The notes under the pieces are model-generated. The model was not told the DNA's origin, ran no database searches, and saw only the letters and a list, made by a program, of their open reading frames with translations. DNA of 11,464 bases from JBFMDN01 sp040753915 (GTDB lineage Bacteria > Desulfobacterota > Desulfomonilia > Desulfomonilales > Desulfomonilaceae). Below, piece after piece: positions 1 through 6,472 of the stretch. Within the stretch, counting starts at the first letter, position 1, and every line of letters begins with the position of its first letter. The position numbers and the translations under genes were made by a program. Location: NCBI GenBank assembly GCA_040753915.1, contig JBFMDN010000109.1:1-11464 (forward strand). The letters are read 5' to 3'.

Positions 1-28
1 TTCAGTCCGTTGACTTAACAAGGACCCC

Positions 29-97
29 GTCACCCCGGCGAAAGCCGGGGTCCATAACATATTGGAAGGACTGGATTCCGGCTTTCGCCGGAATGAC
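29..97. repeat. Large inverted repeat of a dispersed palindromic (REP/MITE-like) element
   Basis: Two arms, 29-54 and 71-97, face each other across a 16-nt spacer. The outer ends are GTCA and TGAC. The 14-nt cores, CCGGCGAAAGCCGG and CCGGCTTTCGCCGG, are exact reverse complements. Each arm also folds alone: 33-39/44-50 around a GAAA tetraloop, and 75-82/87-94 around TTTC. Units of the form GTCA-TTCCGGCGAAAGCCGGAA are familiar as dispersed palindromes in many proteobacterial-type genomes. Arm 1 carries CCCC/GGGG where arm 2 carries ATTCC/GGAAT, so the two halves have diverged or come from two insertions. No transposase is nearby. Confidence 0.8.
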
Positions 98-135
98 GAA
101 CAATTGGCCGTTCCACTTCTAACTTAATGCCTATG

Positions 136-189
136 CCCCCCAAGCGGGGGAGAGGTGATTATTGCGGCTCCCTTTCCCTATGGGGAGGG
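136..189. repeat. Pair of short C/G-rich hairpins, probably a decayed repeat
   Basis: A 5-bp stem of five C against five G (136-140/146-150, loop CAAGC) is followed by an imperfect hairpin near 170-189, CCCTTTCCC facing GGGGAGGG around TAT. The wording recalls the common dispersed CCCTCTCCC...GGGAGAGGG repeats, but the match is imperfect. It lies just downstream of the larger palindrome, which suggests an intergenic space that collects such elements. Confidence 0.3.
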
Positions 190-190
190 T

Positions 191-527
191 TGGAGTGAGC
201 GTGCCTTTCCACGCATCGACGCTCAATCGTGCCACGATCTTTGGTGTGTCCCGAGTCTTGAGACAGTTTCGTCTCGCCGGTTAGTGGTGAGGAGGAGAAA
301 CGGAAATTATTATCGGCGACCGCTATATGTACCAATAACGCAGGAGAGCCGGCTTCCTCAAGGTGTTCGACTAAGACCAGCCGCAATGCTTGTGACGCGG
401 GGGCGTCCGTGATAGTGATACTGATCTATCTGCACATTGTTGCGGAAATCAGGCGGTCGGCACATATATTGCAATTGGCAACTCTCATGACAGCGCCACA
501 ACAAACCGCCAGCAACGTGGTCTAGCG
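191..527. other. Gene-free stretch upstream of the phosphate permease
   Basis: I see no convincing coding sequence here. The short open frames lack a ribosome site, a recognisable domain or protein-like composition. Apart from the possible promoter at 440-470, the stretch holds no clear structure. Confidence 0.5.
440..470 (+). promoter_or_regulatory. Possible sigma70-type promoter for the PiT-DUF47 operon
   Basis: TTGCGG at 440-445 could serve as a -35 box. The A/T-rich CATATATT at 463-470 could serve as the -10: CATATA at 17-nt spacing, or TATATT at 19 nt. Transcription would begin about 50 nt before the permease ATG. I find no convincing Pho-box repeat. The call rests on similarity to consensus only. 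Confidence 0.25.
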
Positions 528-1550
528 ATGACTGCCGATCTACTCCATATAGCAATTGCCGTTACGTTCCTGTTCGCGTTTGTCAACGGCTTCCACGACG
601 GTGGGAATGTCATCGCTACTATTGTTTCTTCGAGATCCATGCCCCCGACAAGAGCGCTCATTCTCGGGGCAGCAGCAGAGTTCACTGGGCCGCTCCTGCT
701 TGGGACCGCGGTGGCCGGGACAATGGCAAGCAGTATCTTGAAACCGGAGCTTATGGAAGGGCTCAGGCCCCGGGAGGTCTATCTCATTATCATAAGTGGT
801 GTCGGTGCTGCCATTCTCTGGAAGATTCCCGGCTGGATACTCGGATTGCCGTCCAGTGGATCCCATGCTCTCATCGGAGGCCTTGTGGGATCGGGGTGGA
901 TGAGCTTGGGAGTCGAGGGCTTGGTGCTGCAGCGCATCATCATGGCAGTCGTACTGCCGCTCCTCCTGTCACCCCTTATCGGTCTCATCCTTGGCAGCCT
1001 GGTGTTCCTCGTCATACGAGCTCTATGCTGGAGGGCTCATAGAGGGCTGAGATACTTTTTTGCCTCTATACAGAGACCGACGATGGTCTTCCTGGCAGCG
1101 ACTCATGGAAGTAACGATGCCCAGAAGTCGATGGGGGTGATATCCCTGGCACTGGGTGCAGGCATAGGCATACAAGATGGAACCGCCTCGATTCCATTCT
1201 GGGTTCAGGCAGGGTGCGCCGCAGCCCTTGCATTGGGGTTGACCGCGGGCGGCTGGAGAATAGTGAAAACGGTTGGATATGGCATTTCCCGCAATATAGA
1301 AGCGGTTCATTCCTTCTCGTCCCAGCTTGCCGCAAGTGTCGTGGTGTTGGTAGCTTCCTTGACTGGCGGACCTGTGAGCACTACACAAGTCGTTGCTTCT
1401 TCTGTAATGGGCGTGGGGGCTGCTCGGAGATTGAGCGGCGTCCGCTGGTCCGCGTCAGCCAGCATTATGTACGCATGGCTCCTCACGGCTCCCGTAGCAG
1501 CCGGACTCGGAGCCGGTGGCTACTGGTGCCTCCACCGTCTGCTTACATGA
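528..1550 (+). CDS. PiT-family inorganic phosphate transporter
   Basis: This 340-residue inner-membrane permease belongs to the PiT (PHO4) family, which imports phosphate, usually as a metal-phosphate complex, with H+ or Na+. The family's inverted duplication is clear. The N-terminal half has the signature NGFHDGGN (20-27); the C-terminal half has THGSNDAQKSMG (192-203). GLPSSGSH (106-113) and GGPVSTTQ (280-287) are the paired serine-rich motifs. Most of the rest is hydrophobic helix, and the length fits compact bacterial members. The ATG at 528 is the natural start because the first helix begins at once, although its ribosome site is weak. The DUF47 gene follows after 19 nt, the usual Pit/PhoU-like pairing. 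Oddity: residues 24-25 are Gly-Gly, where many family members have Ala-Ala (HDAAN). Family assignment is very secure; the exact substrate is inferred. Confidence 0.95.
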   Translation: MTADLLHIAIAVTFLFAFVNGFHDGGNVIATIVSSRSMPPTRALILGAAAEFTGPLLLGTAVAGTMASSILKPELMEGLRPREVYLIIISGVGAAILWKIPGWILGLPSSGSHALIGGLVGSGWMSLGVEGLVLQRIIMAVVLPLLLSPLIGLILGSLVFLVIRALCWRAHRGLRYFFASIQRPTMVFLAATHGSNDAQKSMGVISLALGAGIGIQDGTASIPFWVQAGCAAALALGLTAGGWRIVKTVGYGISRNIEAVHSFSSQLAASVVVLVASLTGGPVSTTQVVASSVMGVGAARRLSGVRWSASASIMYAWLLTAPVAAGLGAGGYWCLHRLLT

Positions 1551-1569
1551 AAGATATGGCAGGCTCCAA

Positions 1570-2181
1570 ATGTCATTCTGGAATTTTTTCAAGCCAAAGA
1601 GAAGGGTAGATTTTTTCGAGCTGCTTCTCCAACAGGCCGAGAAGACGCTGGACGGATGCAATGCGCTTGTACGATTCCTCGATCTGGGCACAGATCCGGA
1701 AGAGATCGAGCGCATTGAAAAAGAGGCGGACGATATTCGCCGGGTTTTGATAGACGAGCTCAACCAGACATTCATTACCCCCATTGACCGAGAGGATATT
1801 TTCGCCCTCTCAAGAGCCATCGACGATGTGGTTGACCATGCCCACAACACCGTGAAAGAAATGGAGGCGTTCGGCGTAGATAGCAATGAGTTCCTGTGTC
1901 GCATGGCCGAGCTGCTCCGCAAAGGGGCAGAGCAGCTCGTCGGAGCGATGCGGCACCTTCAAAAGAATCCGAATGTGGCCGCTGAATACGCGGTGAGAGC
2001 CAAGAGGATAGAAAATGAGATGAACGACATCTTTCTCGCCGCGCTACGACATCTTTTTTCAGGTCCGGATGTGCGCTTAATGCTCAGTTATCGCGAAATA
2101 TATAGGCACTTTAACCGGAGTGCCGATCGCGTTGACGAGGCTGCCAACACCATCAGCAATATAGTGGTGAAAATGTTTTGA
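1570..2181 (+). CDS. DUF47 (PhoU-like) Pit accessory protein
   Basis: This is a 203-residue cytosolic, all-helical, charged protein of the DUF47/PhoU_div family, whose genes commonly sit beside PiT permeases and are thought to regulate them. Family features visible are the N-terminus MSFWNFFKPK, the acidic EKEADD segment near residues 50-55, FITPIDREDIF near 70, and a late acidic helix with DRVDEAAN. These acidic E/DxxxD-type helices are the likely metal-binding patches of PhoU-like folds. The frame stays open upstream to an ATG at 1516, but that would overlap the permease and add 18 atypical residues. The family-typical start is the ATG at 1570, with a modest GGCAGG upstream. The 19-nt gap from the permease implies cotranscription. 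No Pst ABC permease genes are present, so the partner is most likely the PiT protein. Confidence 0.92.
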   Translation: MSFWNFFKPKRRVDFFELLLQQAEKTLDGCNALVRFLDLGTDPEEIERIEKEADDIRRVLIDELNQTFITPIDREDIFALSRAIDDVVDHAHNTVKEMEAFGVDSNEFLCRMAELLRKGAEQLVGAMRHLQKNPNVAAEYAVRAKRIENEMNDIFLAALRHLFSGPDVRLMLSYREIYRHFNRSADRVDEAANTISNIVVKMF

Positions 2182-2246
2182 CAAAACTGCTTCTCACCTG
2201 ACTGCGGTTTGGCTTGAGACGCGCGATTGTCAACAGGAAAGCCATG

Positions 2247-2277
2247 GCGTCGCGGACTGTTCGATCAGTCGCTACGC
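2247..2277. other. Imperfect hairpin in the DUF47-pstS-like gap
   Basis: Outer GCGT/ACGC (2247-2250/2274-2277) and inner GACTG/CAGTC pair around a TTCGAT loop, with one mismatch and one bulge. No T-tract follows, so it is not a standard intrinsic terminator. The rest of the 220-nt gap (2182-2401) holds nothing I recognise beyond the ribosome site of the next gene. Confidence 0.25.
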
Positions 2278-2401
2278 AGCGGGAATCCTCATTCCTGTGG
2301 GCGTGCTTTGGTCCGCTCCAGTGACGCCAAAGGGGCAATTCCTGACGAGATAAAGAGCATCATACGGCTGTTTTCCACTGAATCGTAAGAAAGGAGTTAT
2401 C

Positions 2402-3241
2402 GTGAGAAAGAGTAGTCTATTGTTTGGATTGAGTGCCATTGTGTTGCTGTCGTTCACTGCCGTTGCACTCGCGCAATCGCAAGGGACTTCGGAAAAGGCG
2501 TTGCGCGTCAACGGCGCTGCCATGGCATCGAACCTTGTGCAAAAATGGGCCGATGCGTACAGGAAGGCGAACCCTCAAGTTGCCGTGATAGTTACAGGCT
2601 CGAGCGCAGGCCAGGGATTGCGAGATCTATTCGACAATACAGCAGATATCGCTTTGGTAAGCCGCTTGATTTTGCCTTCCGAAGAAAGAGCCGCGACCGA
2701 GAAGGGCATGAAACTGGCTCACCGTCAAGTGGGTTATGCAGGCATGGCGATCTTTACCAGCCGAAAAAACCCATTGAGCTCGTTGACGATGGATCAGCTC
2801 AAGAAGGTTTTCACCGGCGAGATTGCCAGTTGGAAAGAAGTGGGTGGACCGGACGCGCCCATCCGGCGCCTGAGCAGACGGATCCCAGATTCGGGTGGTG
2901 CGGTATTCTTCTGGGAGAAGGTCCTGGAAAAGGAACCTTTTGCCAAGGACACCGTTATGTGCGATTCATTCAGTACAATTGTGAAAGCATGCGCCATAGC
3001 GCAGGACATTCCCATAGGAATCGGGCCAGTTCCCGTCAATGGGAACAACAGCGGGGCAAAGATGCTTGCCATCAGTGGGGAGGCCGGTTCGCCGCCAATC
3101 ACGCCTGAGGAGAGCACCCTCGCGAACAAAAGCTATCCGATAATACTTCCGTTCTACCTGTACTGGAATTCCGAGACCCAGGATGCACGTGTGAAGCCAT
3201 TCGTCGACTACTGCGCTCAGGTGGGACTCGGGGAGAAGTAG
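2402..3241 (+). CDS. PstS-like periplasmic phosphate-binding protein
   Basis: This 279-residue exported solute-binding protein resembles PstS (PBP-like domain), which binds phosphate outside the inner membrane. Start is GTG at 2402, supported by a strong AAGGAG about 6 nt upstream. Residues 1-24 form a clear signal peptide: basic MRK, a hydrophobic core, then ALA just before Q25. The mature part has the fold's landmarks: TGSSAGQG (65-72) and ADIALVSR (81-88), followed by the hinge segment around LTMDQLKKVFTGEIASW (128-144) that matches the PstS pattern 'LTxxxLxxIFxGxIxxW'. RRIPDSGGAVFFWEKV (159-174) takes the place of the usual R-x-DGSGTT phosphate loop. The altered loop means the ligand may not be orthophosphate. 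There is no lipobox, so it is probably soluble. No pstC/A/B follows; the neighbours are PiT and DUF47, 220 nt upstream. Confidence 0.85.
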   Translation: MRKSSLLFGLSAIVLLSFTAVALAQSQGTSEKALRVNGAAMASNLVQKWADAYRKANPQVAVIVTGSSAGQGLRDLFDNTADIALVSRLILPSEERAATEKGMKLAHRQVGYAGMAIFTSRKNPLSSLTMDQLKKVFTGEIASWKEVGGPDAPIRRLSRRIPDSGGAVFFWEKVLEKEPFAKDTVMCDSFSTIVKACAIAQDIPIGIGPVPVNGNNSGAKMLAISGEAGSPPITPEESTLANKSYPIILPFYLYWNSETQDARVKPFVDYCAQVGLGEK

Positions 3242-3292
3242 AGTCCCAGCGAACAAAATGGAGAAGCAATCTCCACAGGGTGCGTTTTCCCG

Positions 3293-3362
3293 CATGTAGG
3301 GTAGCCCTTCCAGGCTCCCGAAATCCGCACATGTAGAGTAGTCCCGCAGAACGCGGGACTAC
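3293..3362. repeat. Two tandem hairpin repeat units, the second terminator-like
   Basis: Two diverged units begin CATGTAG(G/A)GTAG, at 3293 and 3330, 37 nt apart. Unit 1 folds as GGGtAGCC/GGCTCCC (3299-3306/3313-3319, one bulge). Unit 2 folds as a perfect 10-bp stem GTAGTCCCGC/GCGGGACTAC (3338-3347/3353-3362) with loop AGAAC. Unit 2 lies 97 nt after the stop of the PstS-like gene and is followed by CATCTCTTT, a weak pyrimidine tract. It might therefore end that transcript, but the shared flank suggests a dispersed repeat family. Confidence 0.55.
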
Positions 3363-3432
3363 CATCTCTTTCCGAAATATTCCCTAAAACTCCACACGTT
3401 ACTGAATGCTTGTCTGCTTGGGGAGAATCGGC

Positions 3433-3462
3433 TTGACACATTAGCCGAAAGCACCGTATGCT
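3433..3462 (+). promoter_or_regulatory. Sigma70-like promoter with an inverted repeat over the -35 box
   Basis: A perfect TTGACA (3433-3438) lies 18 nt before TATGCT (3457-3462), the best promoter match in the window. The -35 box is embedded in an inverted repeat CGGCT/AGCCG (3429-3433/3443-3447), which could be a repressor site. The -10 lies in a small palindrome TATGC-TTT-GCATA. Predicted transcription starts near 3470, about 470 nt before the next start codon, implying a long leader or a separate small RNA. Confidence 0.5.
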
Positions 3463-3469
3463 TTGCATA

Positions 3470-3885
3470 AGCACATTGTAAAGGGGGAGACCGGCGCAAG
3501 GTCGGATCTTTGTAACACGGTAATTTTGTGGAAACATTGATCTGGTAATCGAAGGGTCGCCAGAAGGAATGTTGGGCTGATTCATGATGCCAGTTAGGCC
3601 CATTCACAGTGAAATTTGAAAGTCGCTTGTGCGTGATCTGGTCGCACGGGGAAATATCGGCAACGGACCACACCCGTACGTAGGGTGAATTATGGTGGAG
3701 CTCAACAAGAACAGGTCGGAACCTGATTCGCAAACCGAGTCATTAACAACAGCGTGAAGGCAACCGCCTCGGTTCACTATCGTGCTGGCCATAAGTCGGG
3801 AGCTCCACAGACACTGATGGGAAATCTCGACCTCTCTTGTGGCCGCATGTCGACCGAAGGCTCATTGGCTTTCAACTGCAATGAC
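3470..3885 (+). ncRNA. Candidate structured leader or small RNA (no known family recognised)
   Basis: This non-coding stretch downstream of a good promoter contains several plausible stems. They are CTTGTGCG/CGCACGGG (3626-3633/3643-3650, with G-U pairs), CACCC/GGGTG (3671-3675/3683-3687), CAGGT/ACCTG (3712-3716/3721-3725, tetraloop CGGA) and AACCGAG/CTCGGTT (3733-3739/3768-3774). The last two are enclosed by a perfect 9-bp pair GTGGAGCTC/GAGCTCCAC (3695-3703/3800-3808). That arrangement is a closing stem with at least two internal arms, as in multi-stem riboswitches. I could not match it to a known class. The closing arms contain the palindrome GAGCTC, so part of the pairing could be chance. 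No convincing reading frame occupies the stretch. Confidence 0.3.
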
Positions 3886-3910
3886 TGCCACGCATATTGA
3901 ATGCGTGGCA
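3886..3910 (+). promoter_or_regulatory. Perfect 10-bp hairpin/operator just upstream of the reductase gene
   Basis: TGCCACGCAT (3886-3895) and ATGCGTGGCA (3901-3910) are exact reverse complements around ATTGA, ending 30 nt before the reductase ATG. It could be an operator for a dimeric regulator or an RNA stem that ends or gates the leader. A short AATATA follows rather than a T-tract, so a standard terminator is less likely. Confidence 0.45.
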
Positions 3911-3940
3911 ATATAGACTCCGCCATCGGAAGGAGCTGCT

Positions 3941-5251
3941 ATGGGCGCAGTGTTGGCAGCACTTTATGCCATCGTCGCGGTTAGTCCTCTCGTGGTCTTA
4001 GCTATTATCAGGCTGAAGGGCGACATGACGCTCCTGCATGAGACCGGCACGAGTATCGCGTTTGCAGCGTACGCGCTCATTGCCTTGCAGCCGGTGTTGG
4101 CTTCGCGGTGGAAATGGATCGAGCGCCCTTTCGGATTCGATGTCGTGATCCGATTTCACCAGTACATGGGGGCATTTGCGGTTGTGGTCCTGTTGGGACA
4201 CCCCCCATTCATGGCCTGGGGCGGTGCGGGGCTCGGATTGCTCACAAGCCTTGCGCAACCGTGGTACGTCTGGCTCGGGAGATCCGTGCTTGCCCTTCTT
4301 ATTCTTCTGGTGCTCACCAGCGTCTTCCGTGAGAAATTGGGGATGACCTTCGAACGATGGCGGTGGACCCACAACACTCTGGCGGTGCTCATCCTCTCGG
4401 GGGCATTCGTGCACAGTTTTTTTGGCGGCTACGACATGTGGCCGGTACCCATGCGAGGCCTCTGGATTGCTCTTCTGGGGCTCACCATCGCAGCGTATGT
4501 TCATCACAAGGCGATCAAGCCAAAGGTCTTGAAACGCGATCCGTACACGGTAGTTGGCGTGGACCAGGAAACCCATAATGTGTGGACCGTCAGACTGGCT
4601 CCACCTGAAGGACAGCGTGTCTACGACTACCATCCCGGTCAGTTCCATTTCGTTACACTTCAACGATCGCGAGATCTTCCGGTGGAGGAACACCATTGGA
4701 CCATCTCTTCGACACCCACGAGCCGCGAGTTTATCTGCTCCACGATAAAGGAGTCCGGTGACTATACTGCCACGATCGGTCAGACACGGGTCGGAGACAC
4801 GGCTCTCGTTGAAGGGCCGTTCGGTCGTTTCTGCTACACCCTTTATCCGGAAGATCAGAAATTTGTCTTCATCGCGGGAGGAATAGGGATCACACCGTTC
4901 ATGAGCATGATTCGCCATATGCGAGATACCGAAAAGGAAACCGACGTTCTTTTGCTCTACGCGAATCGGACCGAAAGAGACATCGTATTTAAGTCGGAGC
5001 TGGCCGAGATCGAGAGCGTCTCCACCCCTAGGCTGAAGGTGGTGCACATCATAAGCAAGCCGGAATCAGGCTGGAAGGGGGAGTCCGGCCGTCTCGATTT
5101 TCACAAGCTCGTGGCCTTGGTCGGAAGGAAGAAGGAGAACACCGGGTACTATGTGTGTGCCCCACCATCAATGGCCTACAGCGTCATTCGGGGACTTCGG
5201 GCAATGGGGGTGCCCTATACCGCCATTCGAACAGAGCGTTTCGCCCTCTAG
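3941..5251 (+). CDS. Ferric reductase / NADPH-oxidase-like transmembrane flavocytochrome b
   Basis: This 436-residue inner-membrane enzyme moves electrons from NAD(P)H through FAD and two haems b across the membrane, to a ferric chelate, oxygen or a partner protein. About six helices fill residues 1-190. Histidines 73 and 87 in one helix, and 144 and 158 in another, share the 14-residue spacing of the bis-haem ligands in the FRE/NOX superfamily. The cytoplasmic half is a ferredoxin-reductase module: PGQF (232-235), the FAD motif HHWTISSTP (251-259), EGPFGRF (291-297), the nucleotide-binding IAGGIGITP (311-319) and YVCAPPS (404-410) near the C-terminus. Length and order fit the family and no key residue is missing. 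Start ATG 3941 has a strong GGAAGGAG upstream. A small membrane protein gene follows after 21 nt. The electron acceptor cannot be told from sequence. Confidence 0.9.
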   Translation: MGAVLAALYAIVAVSPLVVLAIIRLKGDMTLLHETGTSIAFAAYALIALQPVLASRWKWIERPFGFDVVIRFHQYMGAFAVVVLLGHPPFMAWGGAGLGLLTSLAQPWYVWLGRSVLALLILLVLTSVFREKLGMTFERWRWTHNTLAVLILSGAFVHSFFGGYDMWPVPMRGLWIALLGLTIAAYVHHKAIKPKVLKRDPYTVVGVDQETHNVWTVRLAPPEGQRVYDYHPGQFHFVTLQRSRDLPVEEHHWTISSTPTSREFICSTIKESGDYTATIGQTRVGDTALVEGPFGRFCYTLYPEDQKFVFIAGGIGITPFMSMIRHMRDTEKETDVLLLYANRTERDIVFKSELAEIESVSTPRLKVVHIISKPESGWKGESGRLDFHKLVALVGRKKENTGYYVCAPPSMAYSVIRGLRAMGVPYTAIRTERFAL

Positions 5252-5272
5252 ACCCGATCAGAGGTGAAAACC

Positions 5273-5446
5273 GTGAGAATCAGAAAACTCAAAGTGTTTA
5301 CCGTCTTCTTCATGATTTTTGTACTGCTCGCCGCGTACGGATTGGCTCTGTTGCGGACATATGCCTTCAAGCCACCGCCGTCCGGCGCACGCGTCACGCC
5401 GCCGGTTATCATTATGGAAAGCTCTGCCCCGTACCCATGGACTTGA
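5273..5446 (+). CDS. Small single-helix membrane protein coupled to the reductase
   Basis: This is a 57-residue protein of no recognised family. A basic start (MRIRKLK) leads into one strongly hydrophobic helix (about residues 8-29: VFTVFFMIFVLLAAYGLALL), then a short, proline-rich tail ending in PYPWT. The likely topology is an inner-membrane anchor with the tail in the periplasm, or an uncleaved signal. I chose GTG 5273 because GAGGTG lies 7 nt before it; the frame also opens at GTG 5264, adding three residues. It starts 21 nt after the reductase stop on the same strand, so it is probably cotranscribed. A role as a small subunit or assembly factor of the flavocytochrome is a guess from position only. 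Confidence 0.6.
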   Translation: MRIRKLKVFTVFFMIFVLLAAYGLALLRTYAFKPPPSGARVTPPVIIMESSAPYPWT

Positions 5447-5519
5447 GATTCTTTCGTCTTTGGGGGACCTTTGTGTAGGCAGGGCCGTACGCATGAGCTC
5501 GTGGGAAACCATAAAGCGA

Positions 5520-5564
5520 AGGCGAACTGTGCTATCATGGATGTATTGGCAGGCCCGTTCGCCT
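5520..5564 (+). promoter_or_regulatory. Extended -10 promoter flanked by an 8-bp inverted repeat
   Basis: TGCTATCAT (5530-5538) fits the extended -10 pattern TGnTATnAT, with no good -35 box. It sits directly beside AGGCGAAC (5520-5527), whose exact reverse complement GTTCGCCT lies at 5557-5564. The arms bracket the -10 and the expected start near 5545. That is the layout of a repressor-controlled promoter, or of a stem in the untranslated leader. The likely target is the MBL-fold gene, whose leader would be about 165 nt. Confidence 0.4.
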
Positions 5565-5709
5565 GAAGGGAAGTGGCCTTGGGAGGCCGCTGAAAAGGAA
5601 ATCCCTGTACGATGCAGAGCGGGGCCTGCACGTGGGGCACCGTGGTGGCGATGGCCTTCCGACGGAAAGACGGGGATGTCGGTGACCCTCGCAAGAGGAG
5701 GATGTCGGG

Positions 5710-6378
5710 ATGAGTAAGAAAATCGAGAACAACCTTTGGCAAGTCGGGGGCAGTGGGCTGAGTGATCCCTCGGATGCAGCCGTATACCTCGTACGGTGCG
5801 GAGACAAGGCAGCGCTTATCGACGCTGGAACAGGGAAAGGGCACCCCACGCTGAGGACGAACATCATTGAATGTCTGCGCCCGAACGTTCAACTAGAATA
5901 TCTTCTGTTGACCCACTGTCATTTCGACCATGTTGGTGGAGCCGAAGTCGTGAGAAAAGAGTTCGGTTGCCGCATCGTTGCCCATGAGTTGGATGCGGTT
6001 TACCTCGAATCAGGTGATAATGAGGTTACGGCAGCTTCCTGGTACGGAGCCCGGCTCGAACCGCTGGCGATAGACATCAAGCTGAAGAGTGAAGAAACCG
6101 CGATCACGATTGGTCCTATGACCGTAACGGCCATTCACTGGCCTGGTCATTCCCCCGGTTCGGTCGTATACACCACACACCTTGAAGGCCAGCTCGTGCT
6201 TTTCGGTCAGGACGTGCACGGGCCGATCCTGCCGGAATTGCTGTCTGATCAAATACAGTATCAGTCCTCTTTGAGGAAGCTGCTGGACCTGGAAGCGGAT
6301 CTCCTTCTGGAAGGCCATTTTGGCGTCTTCCGATCAAAACAGGAAGTTCGAGAATTTATTCAATCGTTTATGAAATAG
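5710..6378 (+). CDS. MBL-fold metallo-hydrolase (glyoxalase II-like)
   Basis: This 222-residue cytosolic hydrolase belongs to the metallo-beta-lactamase superfamily and has no signal peptide. All ligands of a two-metal site are visible: H69, H71, D73 and H74 in HCHFDH, H147 in the HSPG turn, D168 in FGQDVHG, and H203 in EGHFG. The single-domain length and the short spacing resemble glyoxalase II-like or general thioester/ester hydrolases rather than true beta-lactamases or RNase Z. Start ATG 5710 has AGAGGAGG upstream. It probably has its own promoter (about 5530) and is separated from the reductase pair by 263 nt. It runs toward the minus-strand acyltransferase, leaving only 94 nt between stop codons. 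The substrate is not determinable; hydrolysis of an acyl thioester or ester would suit the neighbouring acyltransferases, but that is speculation. Confidence 0.88.
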   Translation: MSKKIENNLWQVGGSGLSDPSDAAVYLVRCGDKAALIDAGTGKGHPTLRTNIIECLRPNVQLEYLLLTHCHFDHVGGAEVVRKEFGCRIVAHELDAVYLESGDNEVTAASWYGARLEPLAIDIKLKSEETAITIGPMTVTAIHWPGHSPGSVVYTTHLEGQLVLFGQDVHGPILPELLSDQIQYQSSLRKLLDLEADLLLEGHFGVFRSKQEVREFIQSFMK

Positions 6379-6472
6379 GAGATGGTTCCAGCAGCCTAGC
6401 GTCGTTCACAAGGGCTTGCGACCACGGCTGTTCCTAGCTCCGCCCCATTTCCGCCCTCTTCAATGTGTCTGC

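Noticed and set aside
155..412. 85-codon plus-strand frame near the left edge
   Set aside because: Its first part runs through hairpin repeat sequence, its composition is not protein-like and no ribosome site precedes it.
3717..3760. Resemblance to the TPP riboswitch (GGAACCTGAT, then AGCGTGAAGG)
   Set aside because: The CTGAGA element and the paired arm architecture of the TPP aptamer are missing, and the gene downstream is not a thiamine gene. A chance match is likelier.
3470..3940. Group II intron, RNase P, tmRNA or 6S RNA in the gap
   Set aside because: I found no domain V-like GAAA hairpin, no GTGCG 5' end and no conserved cores of the other RNAs.
3998..5047. Long 349-codon minus-strand open frame inside the reductase gene
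   Set aside because: It is antisense to a gene with complete haem, FAD and NAD motifs, and its translation shows no domain. Its length is a by-product of codon bias.
5494..5717. Plus-strand frame upstream of and overlapping the MBL start (MSSWETIKRRR...)
   Set aside because: It is rich in Arg and Trp, has no ribosome site or domain, and overlaps a predicted promoter and leader. It probably does not encode a protein.
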